Below, piece after piece: positions 6,988-15,563 of a stretch of 64,000 bases of DNA (position 1 is its first letter; every line of letters begins with the position of its first letter). Where the stretch lies: the NCBI RefSeq assembly GCF_001592105.1, contig NZ_BCWE01000002.1, forward strand, positions 186,001 through 250,000. Direction: 5' to 3'. The notes under the pieces are model-generated. The model was not told the origin of the DNA. It saw nothing but the letters and a program-made list of their open reading frames with translations, and ran no database searches. This DNA is from Desulfolucanica intricata (GTDB lineage Bacteria; Bacillota; Desulfotomaculia; Desulfotomaculales; Desulfofarciminaceae). The translations under genes were made by a program, and so were the position numbers.

Positions 6988-9666
6988 CTATATTTTTTCA
7001 ACTTTAATGGCACAAACTTTATATTCACCGGTTTTGGTAATTGGATCTATAGCAGCACTGGTTAAAACATTAGTAGGACTTTCCGTATAGTGGAAGGACA
7101 TCCAGACTACACCCGGGGGAACCCGGTCGGTTACCTGTACCCTGGTGGTTACTTCACCACGCCGGGAGGTTACCCTTACCTTATCACCCGTATCTAACCC
7201 CAGCTTTGCGGCATCTTCCGGGTTAACTTCGGCATATTCTTCAGACCACATACTCTGAATAGCCGTGGAATAAGGTGTGGTTACGTTATAGTGATACAGG
7301 ATCCTACCTGTTGATAACAGGAACGGATACTCCTCATCCGGTAATTCCGCAGGAGGAATATGTTCAATAGCCTGAAACAGACCCTTACCCCGGACAAAGG
7401 ATTGAGCATGCAAATAAGGTGTACCCGGGTGGTCAACAGTCGGACACGGCCACTGAATTCCCTTTTCTTCAATGCGGGCATAATTAATGCCGGCATAGGA
7501 GGGAGTAAGGGCTGCCATTTCCATAAAAATTTCCTCGGCACTGCTGTAATTCATGGGATAACCCATCTTAGTGCAGAGAGCCATAATTGTCTGCCAGTTG
7601 GATTTACCCGGCAGAGGCTCAATGGCTTTACGTACCCGCTGGACACGGCGTTCTGTATTTGTAAAGGTCCCGTCTGTTTCCGCAAAACTGGCAGCCGGGA
7701 GGATTACATCTGCATATTCCGCAGTTTCGGTCAGGAACAGTTCATGAACTACCAAAAACTCCAGTTTTTCAAGACCTGAACGGATATGGTTGCTGTTCGG
7801 ATCCGTGAGTACAGGGTTTTCGCCAAGAATATACATGGCTTTGACCTCACCGGAATTGGCCTTGTCAAACATCTCCGGAATCATTAAGCCGATTTCACCC
7901 GGCAAGGAGTCAACCCCCCAGGCCTTTTCAAATTTCTCCCGAACAGCCGCGTCAATTACACGCTGATAGCCGGGCAGGACATTTGGCAGGGCTCCCATAT
8001 CGCAGGCCCCCTGTACATTGTTCTGGCCCCGAATGGGGTTTACTCCGGTACCCGGACGTCCAAGGTGCCCGGTTAACATGGCCAGGTTAGCAATACTCAT
8101 AACGTTGTTTGTACCACAGACGTGCTCAGTAATCCCCAGGGTGTAGAATGTCATTGCCTTATCCGTACCGGCATAAAGACGGGCCACCGCATATAAATCT
8201 TCTACAGCAATCCCGGTTAGACGGGATACATAATCTGGTGTATATTTTTCAACTGTCTCTTTAAGCGCCTCAAAGTTCTCGGTTCGCTCAGCAATGAACG
8301 CTTTATCGTAAAGCTCTTCTTTAATAATGATATGCATCAAACCGTTAAGCAGCGGGATATCAGTACCCGGCTGCAAGCGCAGCCAGTAATCGGCTTCCTC
8401 AGCCAGCTCAATCCGCCTGGGATCAACAACAATAAGCTTGGCTCCCCGGCGTGCTGCCTGCCTCATTTTATATCCTATTACCGGGTGAGCTTCTGTTGTG
8501 TTTGTCCCGATTAACAGTAACAATTCAGCATCTTCAATTTCTGAAATAGAGTTTGTCATTGCGCCGCTTCCAAAAGAAGTAGCCAGACCGGCCACTGTTG
8601 GCGCGTGTCAGGTACGGGCACAGTGGTCTACATTGTTTGTGCCCATCACCGCCCTTACAAATTTTTGGACAAGATAGTTTTCTTCATTAGTACACCTGGC
8701 AGAACTCAGCCCGGCAAAAGAGTCGGATCCGTATTTTTCCTTGATTTCTCCTAAGCGGCTGGCAATCAAGTCCAGTGCCTCTTCCCAGGAGGCCGGTTCA
8801 AATGTCCCGTTCCGCTTAATCAGCGGAGTGGTGAGGCGGCGGCTGTTGTATATAAAGTCCCAGCCAAATCTCCCCTTAATACACAGGGCACGACCGTTCA
8901 CCGCACCGCTCGGGTCAGACACAACCCCTACTACCTTGTCATCTTTTACACACAGGTCAAAACTACAACCGGTACCGCAGAAGGGACAGGTTGTTCTTAC
9001 CTTTTCATACTCCCAACGCCGCACCTTGCCCTGCATATTCTTTTCAGTCAAAGCCCCGGTGGGACAGACAGAAACACAGTTACCGCAGAAAACACAATCA
9101 GACTCCACAAAAGGCAAATCAAAGAAGGTTGTAGCCTTGGTGTTAAAGCCCCGGTAGGCAAAATCCAGGTTGTTTTTACCCGTGATTTCCGCACAAGCCC
9201 TTACACACTTACCGCATAAAATACACTTGTTAAGATCACGTACAATAAAAGGATTGCTGTCTTCTAATTCATAATTGTGTTTTTCACCATCAAAGGGAGT
9301 CTTCTTGATGCCGTATTCATAGCAGTATTCCGCCAGCCTGCAGTCACCCATTTTCTCACAAGTAAGACAATCCTGCGGGTGATTGGCTATCAATAATTCC
9401 AGAATTGTACGCCTGGCTTCCATTACAGCCGGTGAAGCAGTATGCACCACCATACCCGGGGCGACAGTTGTCACACAAGAAGCCGGGAGATTGCGCATTC
9501 CCTCAATTTCCACCACACACAAGCGGCATGCTCCAAAGGGACTCAAATCCTCTTCATAACAAAAACGGGGAATATGAATACCCATTTGTTCGGCGGCATT
9601 CAGTACGGTCGTACCCGATGGAACTTCGATTTCTTTGCCGTCAATAGTCAACTTGACCAATTCCAC
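6988..9666 (-). CDS. fdhA: Selenocysteine formate dehydrogenase, catalytic subunit
   Basis: 892 residues if UGA at 8608-8610 is read as selenocysteine (Sec353). Oxidises formate or reduces CO2 at a bis-MGD Mo/W centre in the cytoplasm. The sequence reads CART-Sec-HAPTVAGLA, matching the active site of Sec-FdhA, and the frame continues intact on both sides. Domain order: NuoG-like [2Fe-2S] (C36, C47, C50, C64), a His/Cys [4Fe-4S] segment (DCLTCEKMGDC), two ferredoxin clusters (CILCGKC, CVFCGNC), then CPFCGTGC and the molybdopterin domains to the C-terminal beta-barrel. This is the FdhA of NAD(P)- or ferredoxin-linked clostridial enzymes. GTG at 9666 has AAAGGAG upstream; earlier in-frame starts add an unrelated peptide. 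It heads an operon with two MoeA-type genes and follows a Moco riboswitch. No beta subunit is adjacent. Confidence 0.94.
8579..8610 (-). promoter_or_regulatory. Bacterial SECIS element with in-frame UGA
   Basis: Twelve bases after the UGA (8608-8610) a 6-bp stem (8590-8595 with 8579-8584) carries the loop GGUCU. The loop sequence and its offset from UGA match the E. coli fdhF SECIS, where SelB binds. This supports selenocysteine insertion instead of termination. Confidence 0.85.
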
Positions 9667-9830
9667 TTTGCCATCTCCTTTCATTTTGGTAAATACCCCT
9701 GCATCCCTACGAAACCCGGGACTGCAGTCACTAGCTAAGCAGCCGGCTAACACAAGAAAGTACCTTTAAGCCACTTTCTATGCAGCTGCAGGTAATCAAT
9801 CATACTCTTCGAAAAAATATGCAGCTTCCC

Positions 9831-9870
9831 ACAAAACAAAAAACCTCCAGCCGGGGCTGGAGGTTTTGTC
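9831..9870 (-). terminator. Intrinsic terminator of Moco riboswitch 2
   Basis: Arms CCTCCAGC (9844-9851) and GCTGGAGG (9856-9863) with a 4-base loop, followed on the minus strand by TTTTTTGTTTT. Lies between the second aptamer and fdhA. Confidence 0.88.
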
Positions 9871-9900
9871 TGCATACTTACAAGAAATATAAACAAACTA

Positions 9901-10035
9901 ACCGGATTTAAGATCCGGTCTTTCTGCTGACTTCAAACTCCTTTCCAACCACGGGAGGCAAACCCGTTTCCAAGTTTACCCTAACGGCCCGGCTGCCTTG
10001 GCCTTTCGGCTTTAGGCAAAAGGGCTCGGAGCACC
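9901..10035 (-). promoter_or_regulatory. Moco-type riboswitch aptamer 2 with downstream hairpin
   Basis: Minus-strand RNA begins CTCCGAGC (10024-10031) and closes with GGAAAGGAG (9938-9946). A GCC...GGC hairpin with a GAAA loop, a GGTAAAC...GTTTGCC stem with GNRA cap, and the CCTCCC run are all present, so this is a very clear Moco RNA. A further perfect 7-bp hairpin (ACCGGAT/ATCCGGT, 9901-9919) lies between the aptamer and the terminator. It controls fdhA, moeA-like, moeA and the hypothetical gene. Confidence 0.92.
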
Positions 10036-10130
10036 TATTTTCAATTTTTTTTAATAATTTTGACATTTAAGCTTAAAATCCTGCTGCCTGAACTAAAAAA
10101 TTTTACTAAAACCTTAAATTTGAGGCAAGG

Positions 10131-10210
10131 ACATACACAAGAAAGATAACTTTAGACAACCTATCAAGGCAGCCGAAGACACTCGTACTTGAGGGAAATT
10201 ATGAAGAAAA
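10131..10210 (-). repeat. Dispersed element, copy A (shared with the secA upstream region)
   Basis: Positions 10166-10203 match 60499-60536 at about 33 of 38 bases, and ACATACACAA at 10131-10140 recurs at 60469-60478 on the same side. Both lie on the minus-strand upstream side of a gene, right after the terminator of the preceding gene. Read on the minus strand the core is CAAGTACGAGTGTCTTCGGC. Function unknown; it may be a conserved RNA leader or a dispersed repeat. Confidence 0.6.
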
Positions 10211-10242
10211 TCTTTAAAAAAGGGGCGACCTCTCCCAGAGCA

Positions 10243-10273
10243 TAAAAAAGAAGAGGATATATCGCCTCTTCTT
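10243..10273 (-). terminator. Terminator of the mod operon
   Basis: Arms AAGAAGAGG (10248-10256) and CCTCTTCTT (10265-10273), 8-base loop, then TTTTT on the minus strand. It lies 13 bases after the modD stop. Confidence 0.85.
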
Positions 10274-10285
10274 TTATTAAAAAAA

Positions 10286-11131
10286 TCATGTTTTCTCTAT
10301 CCTGACACTCATATCAACCGGCCTGCCGAAATAAACGGAGGTGGTCACTATGGCGTTTACTCCGGTCCGGGCATATTCAACAATGTTTTTTTCATTGATC
10401 CCGCCGGCCGCCAGCAAGGTGACCCCGGGATAAGAGTTCCTGATACGTTCTATATACGTTTTTAATTCAGACACAGGAACCTTGTCAAATTGGATGCCGT
10501 CCACACCGCCCCTGCACAATTTCAGGGCATCCTCGAGGTTCTCCGTCTCCACTATTATTTTTTTCTCACAAGCTTGGGATTTGACCCGGTTCAAGGTACC
10601 GATGAAATCGTCCAAACTCCCCCCAAAATTCAAGTGCTGTTTAAATATTAATACCGTTTCAGACAAACCAAGCCGGTGGGGAAAACCGCCGCCGGCCAGC
10701 ACGGATTTTACAGCCAGTTCCTTGGTTCCGGGAAAAGTCTTTCTTGTGGTCACCACGGTGATCCCGGGATTAACACTTCCGGCTAAATCAACCAGCTTTT
10801 TGGTTCTGGTCGCTATTCCCGAGCAGTACTCCAGGATATTCAGGGAAACTTTCCACGCCATATGCAGTGCTTCGGCCTTTCCCTCGGCCCTGAGGAATAC
10901 TTCCCCCGGCTCTAATAACGTACCGGAAGGTTTAGAGTCAATTTTTTTTATATTTAATCTTTCAAATACCCGCAGTACTTCCTCCGTCCCACACAAAACA
11001 GCATTCTCCCTGCAAAAAAATTCCATTTTGCCCGGCTGCCCGCCAATCCCCATTACCAGGGTTGTCAAATCAATATAAGGCACGTCCTCTTTGATAAATC
11101 TATCTATGATTTCGTCAGGAATATAAATCAT
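10286..11131 (-). CDS. modD: ModD, NadC-like pyrophosphorylase of molybdate transport operons
   Basis: 281 residues. A quinolinate phosphoribosyltransferase (NadC) family protein of the ModD branch, which is found in molybdate transport operons and whose precise reaction is not settled. Seen: DLTT near residue 22, VTTRKTFPGTKELAVK (phosphoribosyl-pyrophosphate site like NadC TRKT.PG), GGGFPHR and LLAAGGINEKN. The ATG at 11131 is preceded by GGGAGGG; a longer frame to 11236 would overlap modC and is unlikely. It is last in modABC-modD and is followed by a terminator. Confidence 0.85.
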   Translation of the reverse strand: MIYIPDEIIDRFIKEDVPYIDLTTLVMGIGGQPGKMEFFCRENAVLCGTEEVLRVFERLNIKKIDSKPSGTLLEPGEVFLRAEGKAEALHMAWKVSLNILEYCSGIATRTKKLVDLAGSVNPGITVVTTRKTFPGTKELAVKSVLAGGGFPHRLGLSETVLIFKQHLNFGGSLDDFIGTLNRVKSQACEKKIIVETENLEDALKLCRGGVDGIQFDKVPVSELKTYIERIRNSYPGVTLLAAGGINEKNIVEYARTGVNAIVTTSVYFGRPVDMSVRIEKT

Positions 11132-11165
11132 TAACTTTAACCCTCCCACAAAATATATATAAAGT

Positions 11166-11804
11166 TTATTTTTCCAAATGAACCACCCGGTCCCCCAAAA
11201 ATGCGGCATCATCCTCATCATGGGTAACCACCACAAAAGGTATCTGCCACCGCCGGTGTAAATTTTTGATTTCCCGCCTCAAGTTTAGCTTATTCGTCTT
11301 ATCCAGGGCACTGAAGGGCTCGTCCAGTAAAAGCAACTGCGGCTGAACCGCCAGTGCCCTTGCCAGGGCTACCCGCTGCTTCTCCCCGCCGGAAAGCTGA
11401 CCGGGATACCGGTCAATTAAATGCCCCACTCCGAAAGAATCCAGTAATTCCACAGGATCAGAGACATAGCAGCCCTGTATCCCTTTCTTATTTTTAAGGC
11501 CGTATAAAACATTTTGTCTTACCGTCATGTGCGGAAAAAGAGCATAATCTTGAAACAGATAGCTCACATTTCTAAAACGTGTGGCAACATTAATTCCCTC
11601 AGCAGATGAATAAAGCGTCCGGTCATTTACTTTGATATACCCGGAAGACGGCTTCAAAAGTCCCGCCAAACACCGTAAGGTCGTAGTTTTTCCGGCACCT
11701 GACCGGCCCCACAGCACCAAAATCCGGTTACCTATCGCTAAATTTATATCCAATTTAAACTGCCCCAATTTTTTTGTAAAGTTCGCTTCCAGCATAGCAA
11801 TCAC
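11166..11804 (-). CDS. modC: ModC, molybdate ABC transporter ATPase
   Basis: 212 residues. Drives molybdate import through ModB. Seen: Walker A GRSGAGKT near residue 33, Q-loop LFQDYALFP, signature LSGGEKQR, Walker B LLLLDEPFSALD and the H-loop VVVTHD. It stops right after the nucleotide-binding domain and lacks the C-terminal TOBE (molybdate-sensing) domain of the E. coli type ModC of about 350 residues. The GTG start lies 9 bases after modB, with only a weak ribosome binding site, so coupling to modB translation is likely. Confidence 0.9.
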   Translation of the reverse strand: MIAMLEANFTKKLGQFKLDINLAIGNRILVLWGRSGAGKTTTLRCLAGLLKPSSGYIKVNDRTLYSSAEGINVATRFRNVSYLFQDYALFPHMTVRQNVLYGLKNKKGIQGCYVSDPVELLDSFGVGHLIDRYPGQLSGGEKQRVALARALAVQPQLLLLDEPFSALDKTNKLNLRREIKNLHRRWQIPFVVVTHDEDDAAFLGDRVVHLEK

Positions 11805-11813
11805 CGCACTAAA

Positions 11814-12485
11814 TTAATAATTCTGTCTTTTCGCCCAGCGGTTAACCCAAAATATTACCATAAAGCTGAATACCGTAATTATTGCCACCAGTGTTTTAGC
11901 CGCAGCGGCGTCACCCGATTCAACCGCAAAGTAAATGGCCAGCGGCACGGTTTGCGTCTGCCCCGGGATATTTCCGGCCACCATCAGGGTAGCGCCAAAC
12001 TCACCGAGGGCCCGGGCAAAGGACAGAACAACTCCGGCCAAAATACCCGGCCAGGCCAAAGGCAATGTAATCGTTAAAAAAATTCTCATTTCACTTGCGC
12101 CCAGGGTTCTGGCTGCCTGTTCATAATTAACATCTACACTTTTAAATGCCGCCTTGGCACTCTGGTACATCAGCGGGAAGGCCACCACAGTAGAGGCGAG
12201 AACCGCCGCTCCCCAGGTAAATACCAGAGAAATACCCATATTATTCAAGGTACTGCCCAACAGCCCGTTTTTCCCTATGACCATTAACAAACCGTAGCCT
12301 ATAACTGACGGCGGGAGAACCAGAGGTAAGGTTAGAGCGGCTTCCAGCACATCTTTGCCGGGAAACTCTGCCCGGGCCAGCAGCCGGGCCGCAGGCAGTC
12401 CGATCAAGGTAACGACCAGCACGGAAATTACAGCCACCCGCAGGGAAAGCAGCACCGGAAACCAGTCAGTTAACTGTATAAACAT
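11814..12485 (-). CDS. modB: ModB, molybdate ABC transporter permease
   Basis: 223 residues with five to six membrane segments. Contains the permease EAA loop, EQAARTLGASEMRIFLTITLP, slightly variant, and the ModB-type ending FARALGEFGATLMVAGN. Starts 10 bases after modA and is followed closely by modC, so it is part of one operon. Confidence 0.92.
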   Translation of the reverse strand: MFIQLTDWFPVLLSLRVAVISVLVVTLIGLPAARLLARAEFPGKDVLEAALTLPLVLPPSVIGYGLLMVIGKNGLLGSTLNNMGISLVFTWGAAVLASTVVAFPLMYQSAKAAFKSVDVNYEQAARTLGASEMRIFLTITLPLAWPGILAGVVLSFARALGEFGATLMVAGNIPGQTQTVPLAIYFAVESGDAAAAKTLVAIITVFSFMVIFWVNRWAKRQNY

Positions 12486-12495
12486 AATAAACCAA

Positions 12496-13284
12496 CTACT
12501 TTATTAAAGGCTTAAAACCGTGTTTTTCAAAAACCCCTGCTGCTTCATCACTCTGAAGAAAAGCTGCAAATTCCCGGGCCTCCTGCCCGTGCTTACTATC
12601 CTTAATCACAGCCATGGGAAAAACAATCGGACTATGGCTGTCCTCAGGAACAACTGCCACAATATTAATATTTTTACCTACAATAGCATCGGAGCGATAA
12701 ACAAAACCTGCATCCACATTACCGGATTCCACGTATGTAAGTACTTGACGCACATCTTTGGCCGGTACCAGCTTGGACTCTATTTTATTCCAAAGCTCAA
12801 GGTTAACCAGGGCTTCCTTAGCATAATTACCGGCAGGGACTGTTTCCGGTGTACCGATACTGATTTTCGCCACACTATCACCGGTTAAGTCGGATAACGC
12901 AGTAAGACTGCTGTCCTTCCCGGATATTAACAACAGTTCATTTCCCAATAAATCTTTCCGGGATTCATCAATAATTAATCCCTTATCGGCCAGGATATCC
13001 ATTTGAGATTTACTGGCTGAAACAAAAAGATCCACAGGTGCCCCCTGCTCGATTTGCTTTTGTAAAGATCCGGATGATCCGAAATTATACGATATAGTAA
13101 TGTTACTGTGTTTTTGCATGTAAGCCTCTTTCAGTTCCTCCAGGGCATCTTTAAGACTGGCACCCGCCGATACAGTAAGATTAACCTGCTCCTGCCCGTC
13201 CTGCTTTTTCCCGCCGCTTCCACACCCGGTAAGGACTGTGAATATAAACACCAGCAGTCCGGTTATTATTGCAATTCTTCTCAA
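12496..13284 (-). CDS. modA: ModA, molybdate-binding lipoprotein
   Basis: 262 residues. Captures molybdate or tungstate for ModBC at the outer face of the membrane. Signal peptide and lipobox (TVLTGC, Cys near residue 21), then a type II binding protein with VSAGASLKDAL, NFGSSGSLQKQIEQGAPVD and GNVDAGFVYRSDA, the usual oxyanion-contact loops. A TTG start at 13284 is chosen because GGGAGGAG stands just before it and the resulting N-terminus is a proper signal; a frame reaching to 13419 is open but reads over a separate small gene. Confidence 0.92.
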   Translation of the reverse strand: MRRIAIITGLLVFIFTVLTGCGSGGKKQDGQEQVNLTVSAGASLKDALEELKEAYMQKHSNITISYNFGSSGSLQKQIEQGAPVDLFVSASKSQMDILADKGLIIDESRKDLLGNELLLISGKDSSLTALSDLTGDSVAKISIGTPETVPAGNYAKEALVNLELWNKIESKLVPAKDVRQVLTYVESGNVDAGFVYRSDAIVGKNINIVAVVPEDSHSPIVFPMAVIKDSKHGQEAREFAAFLQSDEAAGVFEKHGFKPLIK

Positions 13285-13315
13285 TTCATCTCCTCCCTTA
13301 TGAACGTAGTATTTT

Positions 13316-13474
13316 TTACCGGAGTGCTTTTTCAAACACATCCTGCACATTTTCGTCCCCTTCATGATCACTTTCAATTCTTTGCAAAACAAACAGCCTC
13401 TCAACAAACAAACAAACAACCTGCGACAGCATGATTAAGGCCAAAATCCATATTAAAGGTATCAGCAGTGCCAT
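13316..13474 (-). CDS. Small single-pass membrane protein heading the mod operon
   Basis: 52 residues, not recognised. ATG at 13474 with GGGGTG five bases before it, stop TAA at 13316-13318, 31 bases ahead of modA. Residues 1-24 are almost wholly hydrophobic (MALLIPLIWILALIMLSQVV), then a polar, acidic C-terminal half ending EKALR. It looks like a one-helix inner-membrane peptide with its charged tail in the cytoplasm. It may be a ModBC accessory subunit or a leader; no function is claimed. An overlapping frame of modA in another register hides it from simple gene calling. Confidence 0.6.
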   Translation of the reverse strand: MALLIPLIWILALIMLSQVVCLFVERLFVLQRIESDHEGDENVQDVFEKALR

Positions 13475-13499
13475 AAAAACACCCCTAAAACATTTTTAT

Positions 13500-13720
13500 A
13501 TTTTTTTGTTAAACTAATAATCAACCAATAAAAAAATTTATAACACAACTAAACACAATTAAACATAACTATCAAGAACTAAAAAACCGGCAAACCCAAA
13601 TAAAAAGCCAAAATACCGCCAACACAACATATCAAAACAACACATAACATAACATAACATAAATATACAATACATAATAAATTATGATAAAATATATGTC
13701 AAGATATTATTGGGGGTTTT
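13500..13720. promoter_or_regulatory. Mod operon/regulator intergenic region with CATAA repeats
   Basis: Divergent control region. The plus strand is almost free of G over about 180 bases and is rich in A and C. Four tandem CATAA units lie at 13643-13662, with further ACATA/AACA repeats around them. Likely site of the regulator encoded at 13724; no clear -35/-10 pair is called. Confidence 0.45.
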
Positions 13721-13723
13721 TTT

Positions 13724-14695
13724 ATGAAGGAAGTCGTTTCTTTAACTCCGAAAGAAGTGGCGGACATTTTAAAAATCACTAAAAATACGGTTTATGAACT
13801 GATTAAGCGGGGAGAACTGCCGGCGTATCGAGTGGGAAGAAAGCTGCGGGTTGACCCGCAGGATGTGGAAGCATATAAAAAACAGGGAAAAAGAACGGAA
13901 TCGGTTCAGGAAAACTGTACCTTTCCCACCTTTGGAAGCATTTCCATACAGGCTAAAACCCCGGGCATAGAGGAAACGGTCCCTGAAGCCCGGGGCCTGG
14001 TAATCTGTGGACAGGATGTCCTCCTGGATGTTTTAACCCGCCACCTGGAACGGCGCTTCAGAGAGATTCATGCTTTCCGCCATCATGTGGGAAGCTTTCC
14101 CGGCCTTTTAGCCCTTTACCAGGGGAAAGCCCATATGGCCGCCATCCATCTTTGGGACGGTGCTACAGGTACCTACAATGTTCCTTATGTGCGCCACTTG
14201 CTGCCTGGCATTCCCGCGGTAATAGTTCACCTGGCCTGCCGCATGCAGGGGTTTTATGTAGCTAAAGGTAATCCCAAAAATATCGCAAACTGGTCAGATT
14301 TAACCAGACCGGAAATAACCTTTATAAACAGAGAAAAAGGCAGCGGCACACGGGTTCTTCTTGATGAAAAACTCCGGTTGTCGGGGATTGACAGGCACAT
14401 GATTAAAGGCTATCAACAAGAGGAATTTTCCCACCTGGCGGTGGCCAGTGCCGTAGCCCGGGGAGAAGCAGACGCGGCTCTGGGCAACGAAAAGGTTTCA
14501 CTGCAGGTGCGCGGAATTGATTTTATCCCGCTGCAAAAAGAACGGTATGAACTGGTCATAAAAAAAGAAGATCTGGATAACCCCAAATTTCAAGCAGTGC
14601 TGGATATCATTCAATCCGGGGAGTTTACCTCAGAACTCCGGGGATTAGGTGACTATGACTTAACGGATACCGGTAAAATATCGGCCGAGACATAG
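13724..14695 (+). CDS. HTH regulator with molybdate-binding (PBP-like) domain
   Basis: 323 residues. Residues 5-55 are an excisionase/MerR-type helix-turn-helix (LTPKEVADILKITKNTVYEL, RVGRKLRVDPQDVEAYKK). From about 85 on is a PBP-like domain of the COG1910 type (REKGSGTRVLLDEKL, AVASAVARGEADAALGNEKV), related to periplasmic molybdate-binding proteins but without a signal peptide. I infer a cytosolic one-component sensor of molybdate or tungstate that controls the divergent mod operon. A GGGGG tract seven bases before ATG is the ribosome binding site. It stands in for ModE, which is not seen here. Confidence 0.82.
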   Translation: MKEVVSLTPKEVADILKITKNTVYELIKRGELPAYRVGRKLRVDPQDVEAYKKQGKRTESVQENCTFPTFGSISIQAKTPGIEETVPEARGLVICGQDVLLDVLTRHLERRFREIHAFRHHVGSFPGLLALYQGKAHMAAIHLWDGATGTYNVPYVRHLLPGIPAVIVHLACRMQGFYVAKGNPKNIANWSDLTRPEITFINREKGSGTRVLLDEKLRLSGIDRHMIKGYQQEEFSHLAVASAVARGEADAALGNEKVSLQVRGIDFIPLQKERYELVIKKEDLDNPKFQAVLDIIQSGEFTSELRGLGDYDLTDTGKISAET

Positions 14696-14710
14696 TATGA
14701 TACCCATCAG

Positions 14711-14890
14711 TTTAGCTGCCACAGCTATTGCTTTAGGCAGCTAAACCCGGAGCGATTTATTAATTAGCAGGATCTTTCACAGTTATTGCTTTATTTCTTT
14801 TCCCCCATGGTTTAAAATTAAGAAACCAATACTAAGAAGAATAGTAGAGCATAAAGAGGGCTTTTACGGTTTAAACGTAAAAGTCCTCTT
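14711..14890 (+). terminator. Two hairpins after the molybdate regulator
   Basis: First: 10-bp perfect stem 14711-14720/14736-14745, no T tract. Second: 15-bp stem 14854-14868/14876-14890 with one G-U, followed by TTGCTGTTT. The second is the more likely terminator. Little else is seen in 14696-14941. Confidence 0.5.
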
Positions 14891-14941
14891 GCTGTTTGGG
14901 TAACCTTTAAGTAAGAATAGCAACAAATACCGATATTTTTA

Positions 14942-14968
14942 TGTAACATCCGGTACGGCTTTAACGTT
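14942..14968 (+). promoter_or_regulatory. ECF-type promoter of the sigma factor gene
   Basis: TGTAAC (14942-14947), 17-base spacer, CGTT (14965-14968). This matches the TGTAAC-N17-CG pattern of Bacillus ECF promoters and lies 45 bases before the ECF sigma gene, so autoregulation is likely. Confidence 0.6.
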
Positions 14969-15012
14969 TTAATTGATGTAAATAACCGGCCGGGAAAGAA
15001 GGTGTTAAGGTT

Positions 15013-15546
15013 GTGATTGCTGCAGATGAACTTGAAAAGGCTAAAGAAGGCGATCTCAAATCACTCGAAAAGCTGTGCTTAGCTACGTGGAAACCTCTCT
15101 ATTGTTTTATCTATTGCAAAGTACAAAATTGTGAGGAGGCAGAGGATATTACCCAGGAAACCTATGTCAAAACCCTGAATTATTTGCAAGAGCGTCAAGT
15201 TTTCCGGAAAAATTTTCTCGGGTTTATGAAGACTGTAGCCCTGAATATAATACGAGACCGCTGGCGTCAAAAGAAACGCCGGGGAATAGCGTTAAATATT
15301 GAAGATATAAATCCGGAAAAAATGGCCGGTATGGATCACCAAAAGGAGGTTGCCGAACGCCTCCAAATTGACCAAGCTTTAACAAAATTAAGCGAAAACC
15401 AGCGTGTCATTCTTGATTTAAGAATTATTAAAGGTTATTCGGTGGCTGATACTGCAAAGCTCGTAGGGAAAACGGAAGCTGCTGTCCGAACGGCTCAATA
15501 CCGGGCTTTACAGACTTTGGCTCAAATCTTGGATGGTAATGATTAA
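15013..15546 (+). CDS. ECF-family RNA polymerase sigma factor
   Basis: 177 residues, usual length for an ECF sigma. Region 2 with CEEAEDITQETYVK and the DNA-binding FLGFMKTVALNIIRDRWRQKKR; region 4 with LSENQRVILDLRIIKGYSVADTA followed by the helix-turn-helix ending RTAQYRALQTL. It starts at GTG with AAGGTG upstream. The next gene, 17 bases on, is a membrane protein with a cytosolic N-terminus, its probable anti-sigma factor. Signal sensed is unknown. Confidence 0.9.
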   Translation: MIAADELEKAKEGDLKSLEKLCLATWKPLYCFIYCKVQNCEEAEDITQETYVKTLNYLQERQVFRKNFLGFMKTVALNIIRDRWRQKKRRGIALNIEDINPEKMAGMDHQKEVAERLQIDQALTKLSENQRVILDLRIIKGYSVADTAKLVGKTEAAVRTAQYRALQTLAQILDGND

Positions 15547-15563
15547 AAATGGAGGGATGAATA

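Noticed and set aside
8595-8610. Two separate genes divided at the UGA
   Set aside because: Frame, conserved active site and SECIS all support one selenoprotein.
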